A stretch of DNA of 64,000 bases from positions 235,921-299,920 of the forward strand of contig QKWP01000421.1 in assembly GCA_003550325.1 (NCBI GenBank), written 5' to 3'. The DNA comes from Gigaspora rosea (Eukaryota > Glomeromycota > Glomeromycetes > Diversisporales > Gigasporaceae). Under the pieces are notes generated by a model. That model worked only from the letters and a program-made list of their open reading frames with translations. It ran no database searches and was not told where the DNA came from. The first letter of the stretch is position 1. The number at the start of each line of letters is the position of its first letter. Of this stretch, positions 48,458 through 59,479 are shown piece by piece. Both the position numbers and the translations under genes were made by a program.

Positions 48458-50027
48458 TCACTGTCCCTTTATGGATATAAGGGGCAGATCTCCTATTGCT
48501 TTCTTCTTACTAATTCCTCCTTTTTTGGTAACGGGTTTCTTATACGTTACTGTCGTAAACCCATCCTTCTCCAGGTCTGAAGTGTATTCTTTTTCGGCAT
48601 CCACCATAGGGAGGTCTGCCTTAATTAGTTCTATGTTCTCATTCGGGTCTTTGAAGTTCCCAGGGTTGTCGTACATTTCTGACAACTCGTTACGAGTAAC
48701 TTCCGTTTCTTCCTGATTTGTTGCCATAGCTGCCTCTTTGTTTATGGGAGGTTGTGTTTTTGTTTGAGACTTTTCTTCAGTTACCTTTTCTGTAGCTATC
48801 GCGCCTGATTCTATTTGTCTGATATGTTCATGTGCTTCCGTTTGCATATCATCTGATGTGGGAGAAGTGGAGGCCTCCTCCCCTTGCATATTATCAGATT
48901 CTTCAACTGCTTCAATAATATTTTTCTGGTTGTAAAGCCTGCTTCTTGCTGCAACAAATGCCTGCAACCGCTGGCAATCTTTCCTAATGTGTCTCTCCTT
49001 CTCACAGAAGTAACAGACTTTATACGCTGATTTCCATTCTGTAGTAACCTTATTATCCCAGACATGAGTAAACCTGGGTATCCTAGCCTCAAGGTCGTAT
49101 CTTCTGTAGTTTCAAAAATAACGATCCATTGGTCGGTAGTGTAGGGAGTTCCGTTGATTAGCAATGGCTTGATTGACATGATTTTCCCGACCCTCTCAAA
49201 AGCTTCTAGGAGAGCCTTCAAGACCTTTTCCTTCTTGCCAAGTGGGACGTTTCTGCATCTAATTGACAGGAATGTTTTCCTAGTGTCCATTGGAATGTAC
49301 TCGAAGACGTTCTATTCATTATCTCAATGCCTTTCGCTGCGTACTGTTTCTGGGTATCCTTATCATTGAAAGTAATTTCTAGGTGTGTTCTGCGTCCTCT
49401 TGTAAAGTGTTGCTTTGCTGCGCAAATATCGAATCCTGCTGTTTTGAATACCGATTCCATGATTTTATTGAAAGAACAAAGTAGGTTGCTTATTTTAACT
49501 ATTAATGCATTTTCATTCATGGACTTGATTGTCCTCTGGGGCGAGAAAGACGAGAAACTCTTTTCAATTTCGAGAACAGATAGGTCTATTGCCTATCCAG
49601 CGTAGAACCTTTCCCTTTGGAGCTCTCATCTTTACTAACTTCCTCACGTAGGGATTCCAATGAAGCTTCTGCCTTGACTTCCGTGCCCGAAGTCTCTTCC
49701 ATGTCGAAAAATTCTACCTTTTCGTTCAAAAATTCCTCTCTTGCTTTTTCATCAGTCGCTTCCTTGTTTATCGACCTGATTTTCTTTACTGCCATATCGA
49801 TGTCTTTTGTTGTTTGCTCCTTTGAGAGAGGAGACGTTATATTTGTGATGTCATTTAGATTATTTTGACTCTTCTATCATCATGTCGTCCCAGCTCTCTT
49901 TTTGCATTTCTGTCTTGTTCCATGTATTAATATACGTAGTTTTTGGTGCTGAGTTGACGAGTTCTGTTTGTTTTGTCGTACTTTTGTTTGGTTTTTTTCT
50001 TTTAACCATTTTTTCCACTTCGTCCAT
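48458..50027 (-). pseudogene. LINE D first ORF (CCHC)
   Basis: Starts at ATG 50027 with a basic leader (MDEVEKMVKRKKPNK) and a conserved 'ESWDDMM', then stops. Open pieces follow: 49795-49586 (acidic), 49520-49218 ('ICAAKQHFTRGRRTHLEITF'), 49290-48970 ('CRNVPLGKKEKVLKALLEAF', 'INGTPYTTDQWIVIFETTED'), and the zinc knuckle CYFCEKERHIRKDC at 48974-49015. The last piece ends at 48458 with 'EKDGFTTVTYKK'. The layout equals that of the copies at 25.7 and 40.8 kb. Frameshifts and stops break it. Confidence 0.85.
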
Positions 50028-51381
50028 ACTACAAGTCTTCTCTAGTCTACGTTTTTTGTTCCTATGGGGGACAAGCCCCTGTTTCGTTGTGTTTTGTAAA
50101 CTTTTCTGTTAAGATGTACGCTTGTATCTTTGAAAAATAAAATACCCGTCTCCTGCTTTACATGGTCAGGAGAGAGTGTGTGTAGATCTTGAGCTGGTTG
50201 AATTTAAAAATACGGCATAGGGCAATTACTATGGCTCTAGTTTGTGATTGCTGTTTGATAGGAAGATCAAAGGGAAGAATCTTTTTCATCTCTGCTGAGA
50301 TTTGACTAGGGTGCTCAGGGAGGGGTGTGAGCCTGTCTTTAAATGCTTTGAGTATGTTTGCTTTGATTGCTTTGTATATCTTCTTGGCTTCAGTTCTGAT
50401 TTGTATGAATCTGCTGGCATACTGTATATACTCGTATACAGTCTTAGGTGTGAACTTCCCAATGTTTGTATTGGAGAGAAACTGTGTGATAAGCAACCTT
50501 AAGCATGCTGCCTATAGTATTATGGATCTCACAGTTAGTGAATGTAATCTCATTGTCTGCCTTATAGGTCTTAAGGGCATCTGCAAACAGCTTTTTATAT
50601 TCTTTTTGGTGAGTCGGAGTAGTGTTGCAGTTTCTTGTAAAGGTTGTGAAGAACCTAATGTCACGATAAACAAATTTGAGGCGAATGGCTTCTGGAATGT
50701 AAAAATTGGTCAATAGTTTGTGGCTGGTAAAGAGGTAGATACCATTTACATCAGTGAGTGCATTTGTGATCTTTTCATATGTCCAGGTTAGTGTATTGAA
50801 GTCTGTTTCGCAAGGTGTTGCTATTTTATCTTGTACTTCCTGAGCCCATTCCATACTATCTAGGTTATCGAATGAAGGGAGATGGAGGTCGTGTTTGGCA
50901 ACTTGGCTATATAGAGGTCTTTTGCTATCCGGTTTGCTCAGTGCTGATGTTTTGGTAGCTTTGTGAGGTTGGGAGAGATGATTCTTGTGCGTTTCCTGCT
51001 ATTCGCAACTACAGGTACTTCTAGTAGTAGCTGGGGTTTAGCTAAGGCTGAGATGGTAAACATGGGTTTGGTGATTAGACCCGTGGGAGTTATTGGCCGG
51101 TGTATGCTTGTAGTGAGAATAGATGTGTGGATCGTGCCACTCATCTCTTGTGCTACTGTATTGTCTGTTGTGTTCATATTATTTGTACTGTTGTTTACAT
51201 TACTGCCACTGTCTGGGCTGCTTGTGGTTTGTAACACCTGAATGGTGTTTAAGTCATTGGTGCTTGCGGTTGACTCGTTATCAGTTTCTATATCATAATA
51301 GAGCTGTACGGAATAAGGGGAAGTTCTGTGGATAGTTTAGATTTTGTGTAGGGTGTATGCTTTCTTCGTATATTTTGGTTA

Positions 51382-52292
51382 GGGAGCTTCCAGAAATCAG
51401 CTGATTTTTGTTTATTATGAGCCTACCCACACCTGATACCCCAATTAGCCAATCAGATTTTACAATTATTAAAAAGTTAAATATAACATTTAATAGTAAA
51501 TAACTTTTGATCTACTGAACCAAATTTGATGATTCAACTACCAAAATGATCCTTTCAATGAGAGGATTCTAGTGAGCCCAAAATTATTAAAATCCAATCA
51601 CAGGGTCCTGTGATCGGAATAGATTTGTGTACTATAAAAGTTCTATAATTTATTAAATAATTATAACCCATTTTATAGTAACACAAATTTATTTCGATCT
51701 TAGGATCCTGTGATGTGATTGGATTTTAACGATTTTGGGCTTGTTAGAATCCTCTCATTGTGAGGATCATTTTGGTAGTAAAATCATCAAAATCGGCCCA
51801 GTAGATCAGAAGTTATTAACAATTAAAATTTAATATTTAACTGTTAATAACTTCTAATCTACTGGGCCGATTTCGATGATTTTACTACCAAATTGATCCT
51901 CTCAATGAGAGGATTCTAACAAGCCCAAAATCGTTAAAATCCAATCACAGGATCATAAGATCGAAATAAATTTGTGTTTCTATAAATGAATTATAGAACT
52001 TTTATAGTAACACAAATCTATTCCGATCACAGGATCCTGTGATTGGATTTTAACAATTTTGGGCTCGCAAGAATCCTCTCATTGAGAGGATCATTTTGGT
52101 AGTTGAATCATCAAATTTGGTCCAGTAGATCAAAAGTTATTAATTATTAAATATTATTCATAAATCTATAATTTTGGTCAAAAATAATTTTACAACTTTG
52201 GCCGGAATTATGAAATTTTGGCCGGAATTACACCTGATACTTTAGCTGACCCACCCACCCACCCAGAAATCAGCTGATTTCTGGAAGCTCCC
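51382..52292. mobile_element. Harbinger-like palindromic MITE (911 bp)
   Basis: Flanked by TTA on both sides (51379-51381 and 52293-52295), the PIF/Harbinger target. Terminal inverted repeats of 26 bp start GGGAGCTTCCAGAAATCAGC at both ends, followed by ACACCTGATAC. The body is a nested palindrome: arms with AATGAGAGGATTCTA, CAATCACAGGATC and GATGATTTTACTACCA repeat four times in alternating orientation. Non-coding. It interrupts the unassigned minus-strand gene. Confidence 0.85.
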
Positions 52293-52494
52293 TTATAGCT
52301 GCAATGTCACAGGTGCGTGTTGATGCAAGCTGCTTTGTATAGATGTTTATTACACCGCTTTTTCGTGATGAGAGGTTCAATAGGATTGACTGGTTGGGGT
52401 TCTCGTGTTTACAGATTAGCGATCTTGCCAAATTTGGTAATATTTGTGTAGAAGAGGAACCTGTCTGCGTACTTTGGGATAGGTGTGGGTCAAA

Positions 52495-52580
52495 ATCCTG
52501 ACAAACAGAATCCTGAAAGGTAATCCTGACAAAAAAATCCTGACAATTAAAAATCCTAACAGTTAAAAATCCCAACAACA
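52495..52580 (+). repeat. Short repeat AATCCTGACAA
   Basis: Six imperfect copies of AATCCTGACAA or AATCCTAACAG in a row, just upstream of the unassigned minus-strand gene. It could be the subterminal array of another small element. Confidence 0.65.
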
Positions 52581-52689
52581 TAAATTGATAATCTTGATAA
52601 TCTATCAAAGCATGGTTTTGATAAAAATAAACACTAATCTAACTCTAACTCTAAAGAACCTTAAAAATTTATGTTTATATTTGTTATAA

Positions 52690-54270
52690 TAAGTAGCTTT
52701 CCTTGTTTTTTTCCATTTCACTAACGTTCTTTTGTAGGTTCGTGTTTCTCCAGGAAATGGGAATTTAGTTGATTTGGGCTTTCTCTTCTTTCTTGTGTTT
52801 GTGATTCGCCGGGATTGGTGATTTGGATTTACTTTTCTTTCTTGTGCTAGTGCTTCTCTGGGTTTGGTGTTTTGGATTTTAGTAAATTTCCTTACTGTTT
52901 TCCATTTTCAATGCTTTGAACTAATATTTCTTTCTTTTGTAGGATCTTTGCCAGGAATGGTGATTTGGACTTTCTCTCCTTTCTTGTGTTTGTTCTTCGC
53001 TGGGTCTGGTGATTTGGACTTGCCTTTCTTTCTTGAGGTTGTTCTTCACCAGGTTTACTGATTTAGACTTGCTTTCCTTTCTTGTGGTTGTACTTCTCCA
53101 GGTTTGATGATTTGGACTTGCTTTCCTTTCTTGTGCTTGTTCTTCCCGGGTTTGGTGCTTTGGACTTTCTCTCCTTTCTTGTGTTTGTTCTTCGCCAGAT
53201 TTGGTGCTTTGGACTCCTTCTTTTCTTGTGTTTATTGGACTTTCTCTCTTTCTTGTGTTTGTTCTTCGCCGGGTTTGGTGATTTGGACTTGCTTTTTTTT
53301 CAGTGATTTGGACTTTCTTGTGTTTCATTGAGAATGGTACTTTGGACTTGACTGTAGTGATAAGTAATTTTTCTTGTTGTTTTTCCTTTTTCAATGCTTT
53401 GAACTAACATTTCTTTCTTTTGTAGGTTCTTCGCCAGGTTTGGTGCTTTGGACTTTCTCCTCTTTCTTGTGTTTGTTCTTTGCCGGGTTTAGTGATTTGG
53501 AATTTCTTTCCTCTCTTGTGTTTGTTTTTCAGTGATTTGGACTTTCTTGTGTTTCATTGGGAATAGTGTTTTGGACTTGACTGTAGTGATAAGTAAATTT
53601 CCTTGTTGTTTTTCATTTTTCAATGCTTTGAACTAACATTTCTCTATTTTGTAGGTTCTTTGCCAGGAATGGTAATTTGGACTTTCTCTTCTTTCTTGTA
53701 TTTGTTCTTAGCTGGAGTGATGCTTTGGACCTTCCTTCCTTTCTTGTGTTTGTTTTTCACCGGAATGGTGATTTAGACTTTCTCTTCTTTTTTGTATTTG
53801 TTCTTTGCCGGGGTTTGGTAATTTGGACTTTTTTCCTTTCTTGTGTTTGTTTTTCACCAGGAATGGTGATTTAGACTTTCTCTCCTTTCTTTGTTTGTTC
53901 TTCGCCGGGTTTGATAATTTGGACTTTCTTTTCTTTCTTGTGTTTGTTCTTCATCAGGTTTGGCTATTCGGACTTTCTTTCTTTTCTTGTGTTTCACTAG
54001 GAATAGTGCTTTGGATTTGATTGTAGTAATAAGTAACTTTCTTTACTGTTTTTCATTTTTCAATTCTTTGAACTAACATTTCTTTCTTTCATAGGCTCTT
54101 TGCTGGGAATGGTGATTTGGACTTTCTCTCCTTTCTTGTATTTGCGCTTCACCGGGAATGGTGATTTGGACTTTCTTTCTTTTCTCGTGTTTGTTCTTCA
54201 CCAAAATGGTGATTTGGACTTTCTTTCCTTTCTTGTATTTGTTCTTCACCGGAATTGGTGATTTAGACTT
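52690..54270. repeat. Minisatellite with about 57-bp unit and longer superunit
   Basis: About twenty copies of a unit containing TTCGCCGGGTTTGGTGATTT and GGACTTTCTCTCCTTTCTTG. Four times it is interrupted by a longer phrase ending ACATTTCTTTCTTTTGTAGG (52730, 53425, 53655 and 54090), which looks like an intron 3' end. Because the unit is a multiple of three it stays open on both strands: minus-strand peptides read 'ERRESPNHQT' repeats (53394-52921 and 54276-54073). No start or promoter supports a protein. Confidence 0.85.
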
Positions 54271-54575
54271 TTTCAATTAATTTTGCTTTATAGATTTGTG
54301 CTTTGTCGCTTATCATGTTCAATTCATTCTTTCAGCTTAAATAGCACTCTTTTTTGGTTGCACATTTTTTAGAGTTAGGGTTAGGATTTAGAGTTAGGGT
54401 TGCTAATAAAAGAGTACATGTGGAATTTTATTCGGCTTACCAATTACATGATTCCTATTTTTATTTTATTTATTTATTTGTTTATATAACACTAATACAT
54501 AATGTAAATTTTATTGCTAAATCAGAATTGTATTACATTGTACTGTATCTCCGAGATGGACCTTACCAAAATGAC
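54271..54575. other. Short non-coding stretch
   Basis: Contains a brief TTAGGG-like patch at 54372-54401. Otherwise nothing recognised. Confidence 0.45.
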
Positions 54576-55261
54576 TTATAGAGAAAGGTTGTATGCTATT
54601 CCACAGAGAAACACTATTAATGTACAATTTTGTCGATTATTGATTAGTATCTAGCCTTTTTTCTTTTTCAATGGTACCGTTTTTTGGTTTTAAACGCTGT
54701 GTGCCATGGAAAATAGCCTCGGTTTGATATTCAACTTGTTGTTGCTCCTTTTGGAATTCAGTAACAATGGTATAAACACCCACGTGGGATAGGCCAACCA
54801 AATTTTTCCAATGTCGGTGCCAAGCCTCAACAATATTTGATGTTCTAGGAACACCTATTTCCATAGAGTCATGCACAGACCATACCACATTTGTGGTAGA
54901 AAAAGAGGTGGTGCGTGACTAAGAGTACCATTACGCATTTGTCGTCTTACCTTTCCATGCACGTAATTGTCTTCAAACTATTGTACTACTTCATTTGTTT
55001 CTGGAAGCATTTTTTCTTTTAAAACATCAAATGCCACAGGAATTTCATTTGATGGCAGGAATGCTAATACAAATAGTTGCCGTAGGTTGATGCTCAAATT
55101 CTCATCAATACCATACTGAGTTGATAGCCCACATTATTGTATCTTTCTCCAGCCACTTTGTCCTAGGTGAAAGAAGCATTCTTTGTTGTGAACATCAGGA
55201 AACTCATCGTGAGATGCACTAATTGCAGCAAGTTCAAAATCTGTAAGTAGAGCTGCAGACA

Positions 55262-55505
55262 TTAGAATATCAATAAACATTTACTAAGACGTTTGACGTG
55301 ACATTTAATATGATTATATATAAATTTTATATGACGTGAAGAGTGACGTACTAGAGTTGTTGGTGAAACTAGTTAGTTTCACCAGGACCATCCGGTGCAC
55401 TATGGTGCACCATTGATGCACCGTTGAAGATTTGAGTTTTTTATAATTATCGGTACACTAGTTTTGGTGCACCAGTCTTGGTGCACTACGGTTCTCCATT
55501 AAAGA
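55262..55505. mobile_element. Small GTGCACC-rich insertion in the MULE
   Basis: Separates 'LIEFAEES' from 'TDFELAAIS', neighbours in MULE transposases. It contains five GGTGCACC or GTGCACC words in inverted arrangement (55395-55490) and a GGTGAAACTA/TAGTTTCACC palindrome (55361-55384). Edges are approximate. Confidence 0.5.
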
Positions 55506-55758
55506 TTTGTTTCACCTGCAACTCTATAACATACTACCTTGAACCTTCTAAATGTTTGCAGCTCTATCTGTAAGAGTCTTAACAAAATATTACTCTCTTC
55601 TGCAAATTCAATTAAATCTTGAAATAACACTCTATATAATTCTTCTGATTTTTTTGTCATTAAAGCATATACCAACGGAAGAACTCTTGAGTTATCCACA
55701 ATGCCAATAGGAGCATGGATTGTATACAATTGGCGAAAAATAGTTGGGACAGTCTTAA

Positions 55759-56493
55759 GGGTAGGGTATTTCATGTGATCTACATTATAACATTATAGTA
55801 AAATAACGGGCATAGCTACAAGATGTAGATCATTAGTACAACAAACTAACCATAGTAACTTATTGTATATCAGCCAATTAAATTGTTACATTGACTATGA
55901 ACAGAAATTAAATATCTTTCGAACTATAATAATTTTTTTTTACTTTAACTAATTTTTACTGATATAATAATAAATATACGTATTACAATTAAAAATTTTA
56001 GCCTTTTACAACTATCTAATTTGACCGTCACCCATGTTTTAATATGACTATATAATCTATAAATAGATCTATTAATAAACGCTTTTTTTACAAATAGTCT
56101 CTAGCTAACCCCCAAAACTTTCTAAACATTATAGTTTTTCGCAATATAATTAATTGTAAACAAGTGATTGAAATCATTATCTACTAAATTTTTTTAAAAA
56201 AAATTATTATTTAATAAAATTTGCTTGTAATGCGTATTTTTGAAGCCCAATGCGGTAAAGTTAACTTTGCCTTTTTCCTAAATAAACCTTTTTTAAGCCA
56301 ACTTGCTAATAGAAAACAACTTACTGTTGAGTACACAAGCCTTTGAACAATCAAAAAACATCTTTTTTGATGATATTAAACTATTGATGAAAAATTTTTA
56401 AACATCACGAGTTTGTGAAAGCTTTTATAAGGGCTGAGTTCCATGATCTGCATGAAATTATATATTTATAACGTGACATAAAATTCCCTACCC
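55759..56493. mobile_element. TTAA-flanked element (piggyBac-like), 735 bp
   Basis: Lies between TTAA at 55755-55758 and TTAA at 56494-56497. Ends are GGGTAGGGTATTTCATGT and, as reverse complement, GGGTAGGGAATTTTATGT. Deleting it with one TTAA restores 'DGTFKTVPTIF' of the MULE frame exactly. Non-coding, AT-rich interior. Confidence 0.88.
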
Positions 56494-57127
56494 TTAAAGG
56501 TGCCATCCATTATCCAGTATAATGCTCTAGATAAATGTTGTATATTGGCCTTTGTGGTAAACAAGAGAATTCTATCCTTCCCAATTATAGAATCTCTTAC
56601 TAAAAAATTCTCCCCATTTAATGCCGAACAAAGCGAATTAGGTATGTTAATGTCATCAAGATTTTGGGGTTGCGCCGGCATATCTGCTCTTCTAATATGT
56701 TTGATTCATATGATGGTACATAGGGATAGATTTCTCCTGGAATACTAACTATAGTATTTTGAATTACTTGAGCTGGTTGGTTGGTCATTTGTTTCTTTAG
56801 CTTGTTCTTTTATATGAGCAATACTTTTATCTACTTCGGCACTACTCGCTTGTGGAGAGTGATTATGGTCACTGAAGTGTTTAAGGTAGTGTAAATTATT
56901 TATAAATTTTGTTATGGCTTGACCTTTATACTCAAGTGACTTTCTTTTTTCACAACACCAGTAGTACGCAGTGAAGAATATTTAATGTTCTCAATGTTCT
57001 CAAGAACATTCAAAAAAATTTGAGAACACTACAATTAGAAATCATATTCTCTTTTAAGAACAAGCTAAGAACATAAAATTTATAATTTATGTTCTCATAA
57101 GATATATATAAAATTAATAATAATAAG

Positions 57128-57730
57128 GGAAGTGCAGTAAATTACATAATTTTCTAGTGGGGTCTGCCACCTATCACGTCCTATATATATATATATATAT
57201 AGTATAAATAGCCAATAATTTTGAAGTAAAATCGATTTTTAGTTAATCACAGATAGTTGCTACATAGTAAAGTCTAAATTTTACTAAGCAAATTGATTAA
57301 AATCGCTTAAGTAAACTTATTCAGCAGGTCAAAATACACTTACTACAAAATTTGTATAAGTATTGAAGAACTTTTTATTAATTGATTTTTAATTTTTACG
57401 TTCGTCGAATATATTTTTTTAAAAAATTTTAAATTTTTTGTCAAAAGTAAAAATCAAAAGTCAATTAATAAAAACTTCTCCAATACTTATGAAAATTTTG
57501 TAGTAAGTGTATTTTGACCTGCTGAATAAGTTTATTTAAGCGATTTTAATCGATTTGCTTAGTAAACTTTAGACTTTACTATGTAGCAACATTTGTCGAT
57601 TGTGGAGTATCTTATTTTTAGGTCAAAGATTTTTTTTAAATATTATAAAATTTGATTGATCAATAGTCCTATCACTAGGGAGGGGGTCAGGACCTATGTA
57701 AACCCTAATCATGTAATTTACTGCACTTCC
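57128..57730. mobile_element. Inverted-repeat MITE (603 bp)
   Basis: Ends GGAAGTGCAGTAAATTACAT are inverted repeats of about 20 bp. A second pair of arms of about 155 bp lies inside (57243-57395 and 57440-57600), including TACATAGTAAAGTCTA and AATACACTTACTACAAAATT. A (TA)n tract sits at 57183-57200. The target duplication is not evident. Non-coding. Confidence 0.75.
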
Positions 57731-57919
57731 TTTACTGAGTGAATTTTTTTACAACAAAATTTAATTAAGAAATAAAATGCGAATTGATACTTTTAATTAT
57801 CTTTTAATAATCAAAGCTAATAGTCCTTCTTATAAAAAATTTACTTTTCAAAAAGCTTATGATTTTTGGGCTAGTTCTTCTCATTTTTTTTTTTTAAAAT
57901 TTCTCAGTCATATGACCGA

Positions 57920-58533
57920 GGTGCAGTTGGCGCTCTTTATTAAGACTATTACAATTTTACATGTTCTTGACTACATTAAATTTTAAGGCATTATAAACTC
58001 GGTTTATTTTGGGGGAAATTGAAATGTAACTGCCAGAGTTCTTTTTTGAGCTGGAACTCAGCTTGCCATATGGCTCCGGTTCTGGTCATTATCTCTCCGC
58101 CCCATTTGGCTTTTGCGAATAAGCACCATATTGTGTATATTACCTGAATATGAAGCCACTGAGCGGCTTGCTGTTTCATCTTCTCGTTTACGTTACCAGC
58201 TTTAAGTGCTTCTTGGGGTGTGGAAGGAGGGATCATACCCACTGTAATATCCTGGCAACTTGCCATATTTCTTTACTCAAGTCACATTCGATAACGAAAT
58301 GCTCGATGATTTGTCTGGTGTCAGCACACGATATGCAATTGCCCCTGTGTTCTGGGTCTAGATGTCGTGTTCAGTACGCAGTCGCCAGCAAATGTCCAGT
58401 TTTTTGTTAGTGTGCTCTTGTCCGGTTGGTTATTTTTTTCCAAAGTTACGTTGATCCCACATCTTATTGCATTTAATCGCCACACTATCAAGAGTGCCAG
58501 AATGTAGGTGAGATTTTTTGGGTCACGTGACAA
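57920..58533 (-). mobile_element. LINE E, 5'-truncated 3' fragment
   Basis: Only the last part of a related LINE remains: 'LTYILALLIVWRLNAIRCG', 'NWTFAGDC', a zinc-type stretch 'CISCADTRQIIEHFVIEC' (in another frame), then 'QAAQWLHIQVIYTIWCLFA' and 'KWGGEIMTRTGAIW' to a stop at 57991. The 3' end keeps AATAAAGAGCGCCAACTGCA. Truncation at the 5' side is typical of incomplete reverse transcription. No target duplication was found. Confidence 0.82.
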
Positions 58534-58689
58534 CCCGATCTCCGATCCAGGTCGGGATCCCGTGATCCGGAATAGTCAAAATTTAACTCTCTGATTGGCT
58601 ATTTCCTCTCCAGGTGTGTGTTTGTATTATCCGTGCAAATAAGTGATCTGCCCAACAACCAACCCAACAACACGCACACAAGAAACAAG

Positions 58690-58850
58690 CGAAATTTTTT
58701 TTTTCTTCTTCTTTCTTTTTTCTTTAATCGTTTTACGATTTTTTTTTTCTTCTTCTTTCTTTTTTTTTTCTTTAATCGTTTTACGATTTTTTTTTTCTTT
58801 TTTTCTTTAATCGTTTTACAGTTTTTTTTTTTCTTTCTTTTTTTTTAGAG
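58690..58850 (+). repeat. Tandem repeat, CTTTAATCGTTTTACGAT unit
   Basis: Three full units and one partial, 40-50 bp each, of CTTTAATCGTTTTACGAT plus a T/C-rich tract. Non-coding; the phenylalanine-rich frame here is an artefact. Confidence 0.85.
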
Positions 58851-58940
58851 TGTTGCTAATTTGCCCCCCGAGTTAAATAACCTGGTCATGTGAAGTGGTA
58901 TAAACCAATTATATTATACTTACAAATATTGTTTTGGGGG

Positions 58941-59363
58941 CAGGAACACAGAAATTTTTCGAAAGCAATTTTTTGAAAGAAATTGAAATTTTTGCTCCAA
59001 ATCGAAATTTTTTGAAATTTGGCCAAATTTGATCAAAATTTCTCGAAATTTGGCAAAATTTAATCAAAATTTATCGAAATTTTTGGCAAAATCATAAAAA
59101 ATCACATGAAGATAATATTATTGGCCAAAAAAAATACAAAAAGGAAATACCGAAGATCACATGATAATACAGTAATAATATTATTGGACGAGAACAACAT
59201 TAAAAAAATTTTTTTATGCTAATCTCGAAATTTATCGAAATTTTTGCACAAATCGATTGAAATTTATCGAAATTTTGCATAAATCAATCGAAATTTATCG
59301 AAATTTTTACAAAAATTGACCGAAATTTTTGCTTTAAATCGAAATAATATTTCTGTGTCCCTG
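58941..59363. mobile_element. hAT-like MITE made of TCGAAATTT words
   Basis: Flanked by a perfect 8-bp duplication, TTTGGGGG, at 58933-58940 and 59364-59371. Ends are CAGGAACACAGAAAT and, as reverse complement, CAGGGACACAGAAAT. The body is dominated by iterated TCGAAATTT and AAATTTATCGAAATTT. The 423-bp element has no coding frame. Confidence 0.88.
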
Positions 59364-59479
59364 TTTGGGGGTTACATAACCACCCCAGCATCGCGGTCAA
59401 AATTACACTATAACGTGATTTTGTGTGGCGTAAACCAATAGCAAGTCATGCTTTGGTGTAATATAATACAAGCAGAAGA

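Larger units (their letters stand above)
44144..50190 (-). mobile_element. LINE D, full length with target duplication
   Basis: A minus-strand LINE between two copies of GAGCTGGTT (44135-44143 and 50191-50199). The 5' end is AAGATCTACACACACTCTCT at 50190; the 3' end near 44157 is AATAAAGAGTGCCAAACGCG, then a short C/A-rich tail. Order: first ORF with zinc knuckle, endonuclease, reverse transcriptase, C-terminal zinc finger. It carries a MITE (44772-45010), a block of about 200 bp inside the reverse transcriptase (about 45975-46172), and a 300-bp duplication around a single N (47947). Without these it is about 5.3 kb. It cannot be active as written. Confidence 0.9.
43157..52490 (-). pseudogene. 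Unassigned gene broken by a LINE and a MITE
   Basis: A coding unit read on the minus strand in three blocks: 52490-52293, 51381-50191 and 44143-43157. Block 1 has 'STQILPNLARSLICKHENPN'. Block 2 has a Thr/Ser-rich part with a basic 'NSRKRTRIISP', then 'SMEWAQEVQDKI', 'FYIPEAIRLKFVYRDIRFF', 'TPKTVYEYIQYASRF' and 'QSQTRAIVIALCRIFKFNQ'. Block 3 has 'IQFTYPITEDYLAKEFLK', 'YRVRLPLPEN', 'LPSAEDIQSILNITLPI' and a proline-rich end. Removing the MITE and the LINE rejoins the blocks at matching target duplications, but frameshifts (near 51310, 50940, 50490 and 43900) and stops remain. I do not recognise the family. It could be a host gene or an ORF of another repeat. Confidence 0.6.
54576..56975 (-). 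pseudogene. MULE transposase with FLYWCH-like N-terminus
   Basis: Read on the minus strand. It begins inside a FLYWCH-type zinc region ('YYWCCEKRKSLEYKGQ', 'HFSDHNHSP', about 56970-56865), then 'DDINIPNSLC', 'FLVRDSIIGKDRILLFTTK' and 'YWIMDGTFK' at 56510-56498. A 735-bp element interrupts here, and the frame resumes with 'TVPTIFRQLYTIHAPIG' and 'PLVYALMTKKSEELY'. After a second interruption come 'TDFELAAISASHDEFPDV', 'KECFFHLGQSGWRKIQ', 'YGIDENLSINLRQLFVLAFL', 'FEDNYVHGK', 'PRTSNIVEAWHRHW', 'LVGLSHVGVYTIV' and 'EFQKEQQQVE'. These are the DDE core and C-terminal region of Mutator-like transposases. Stops occur after 'GWRKIQ' and 'EVVQ', and a frameshift near the end. Confidence 0.88.

Noticed and set aside
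58618..58848. Phenylalanine-rich frame
   Set aside because: A translation of the T-rich tandem repeat at 58690-58850.
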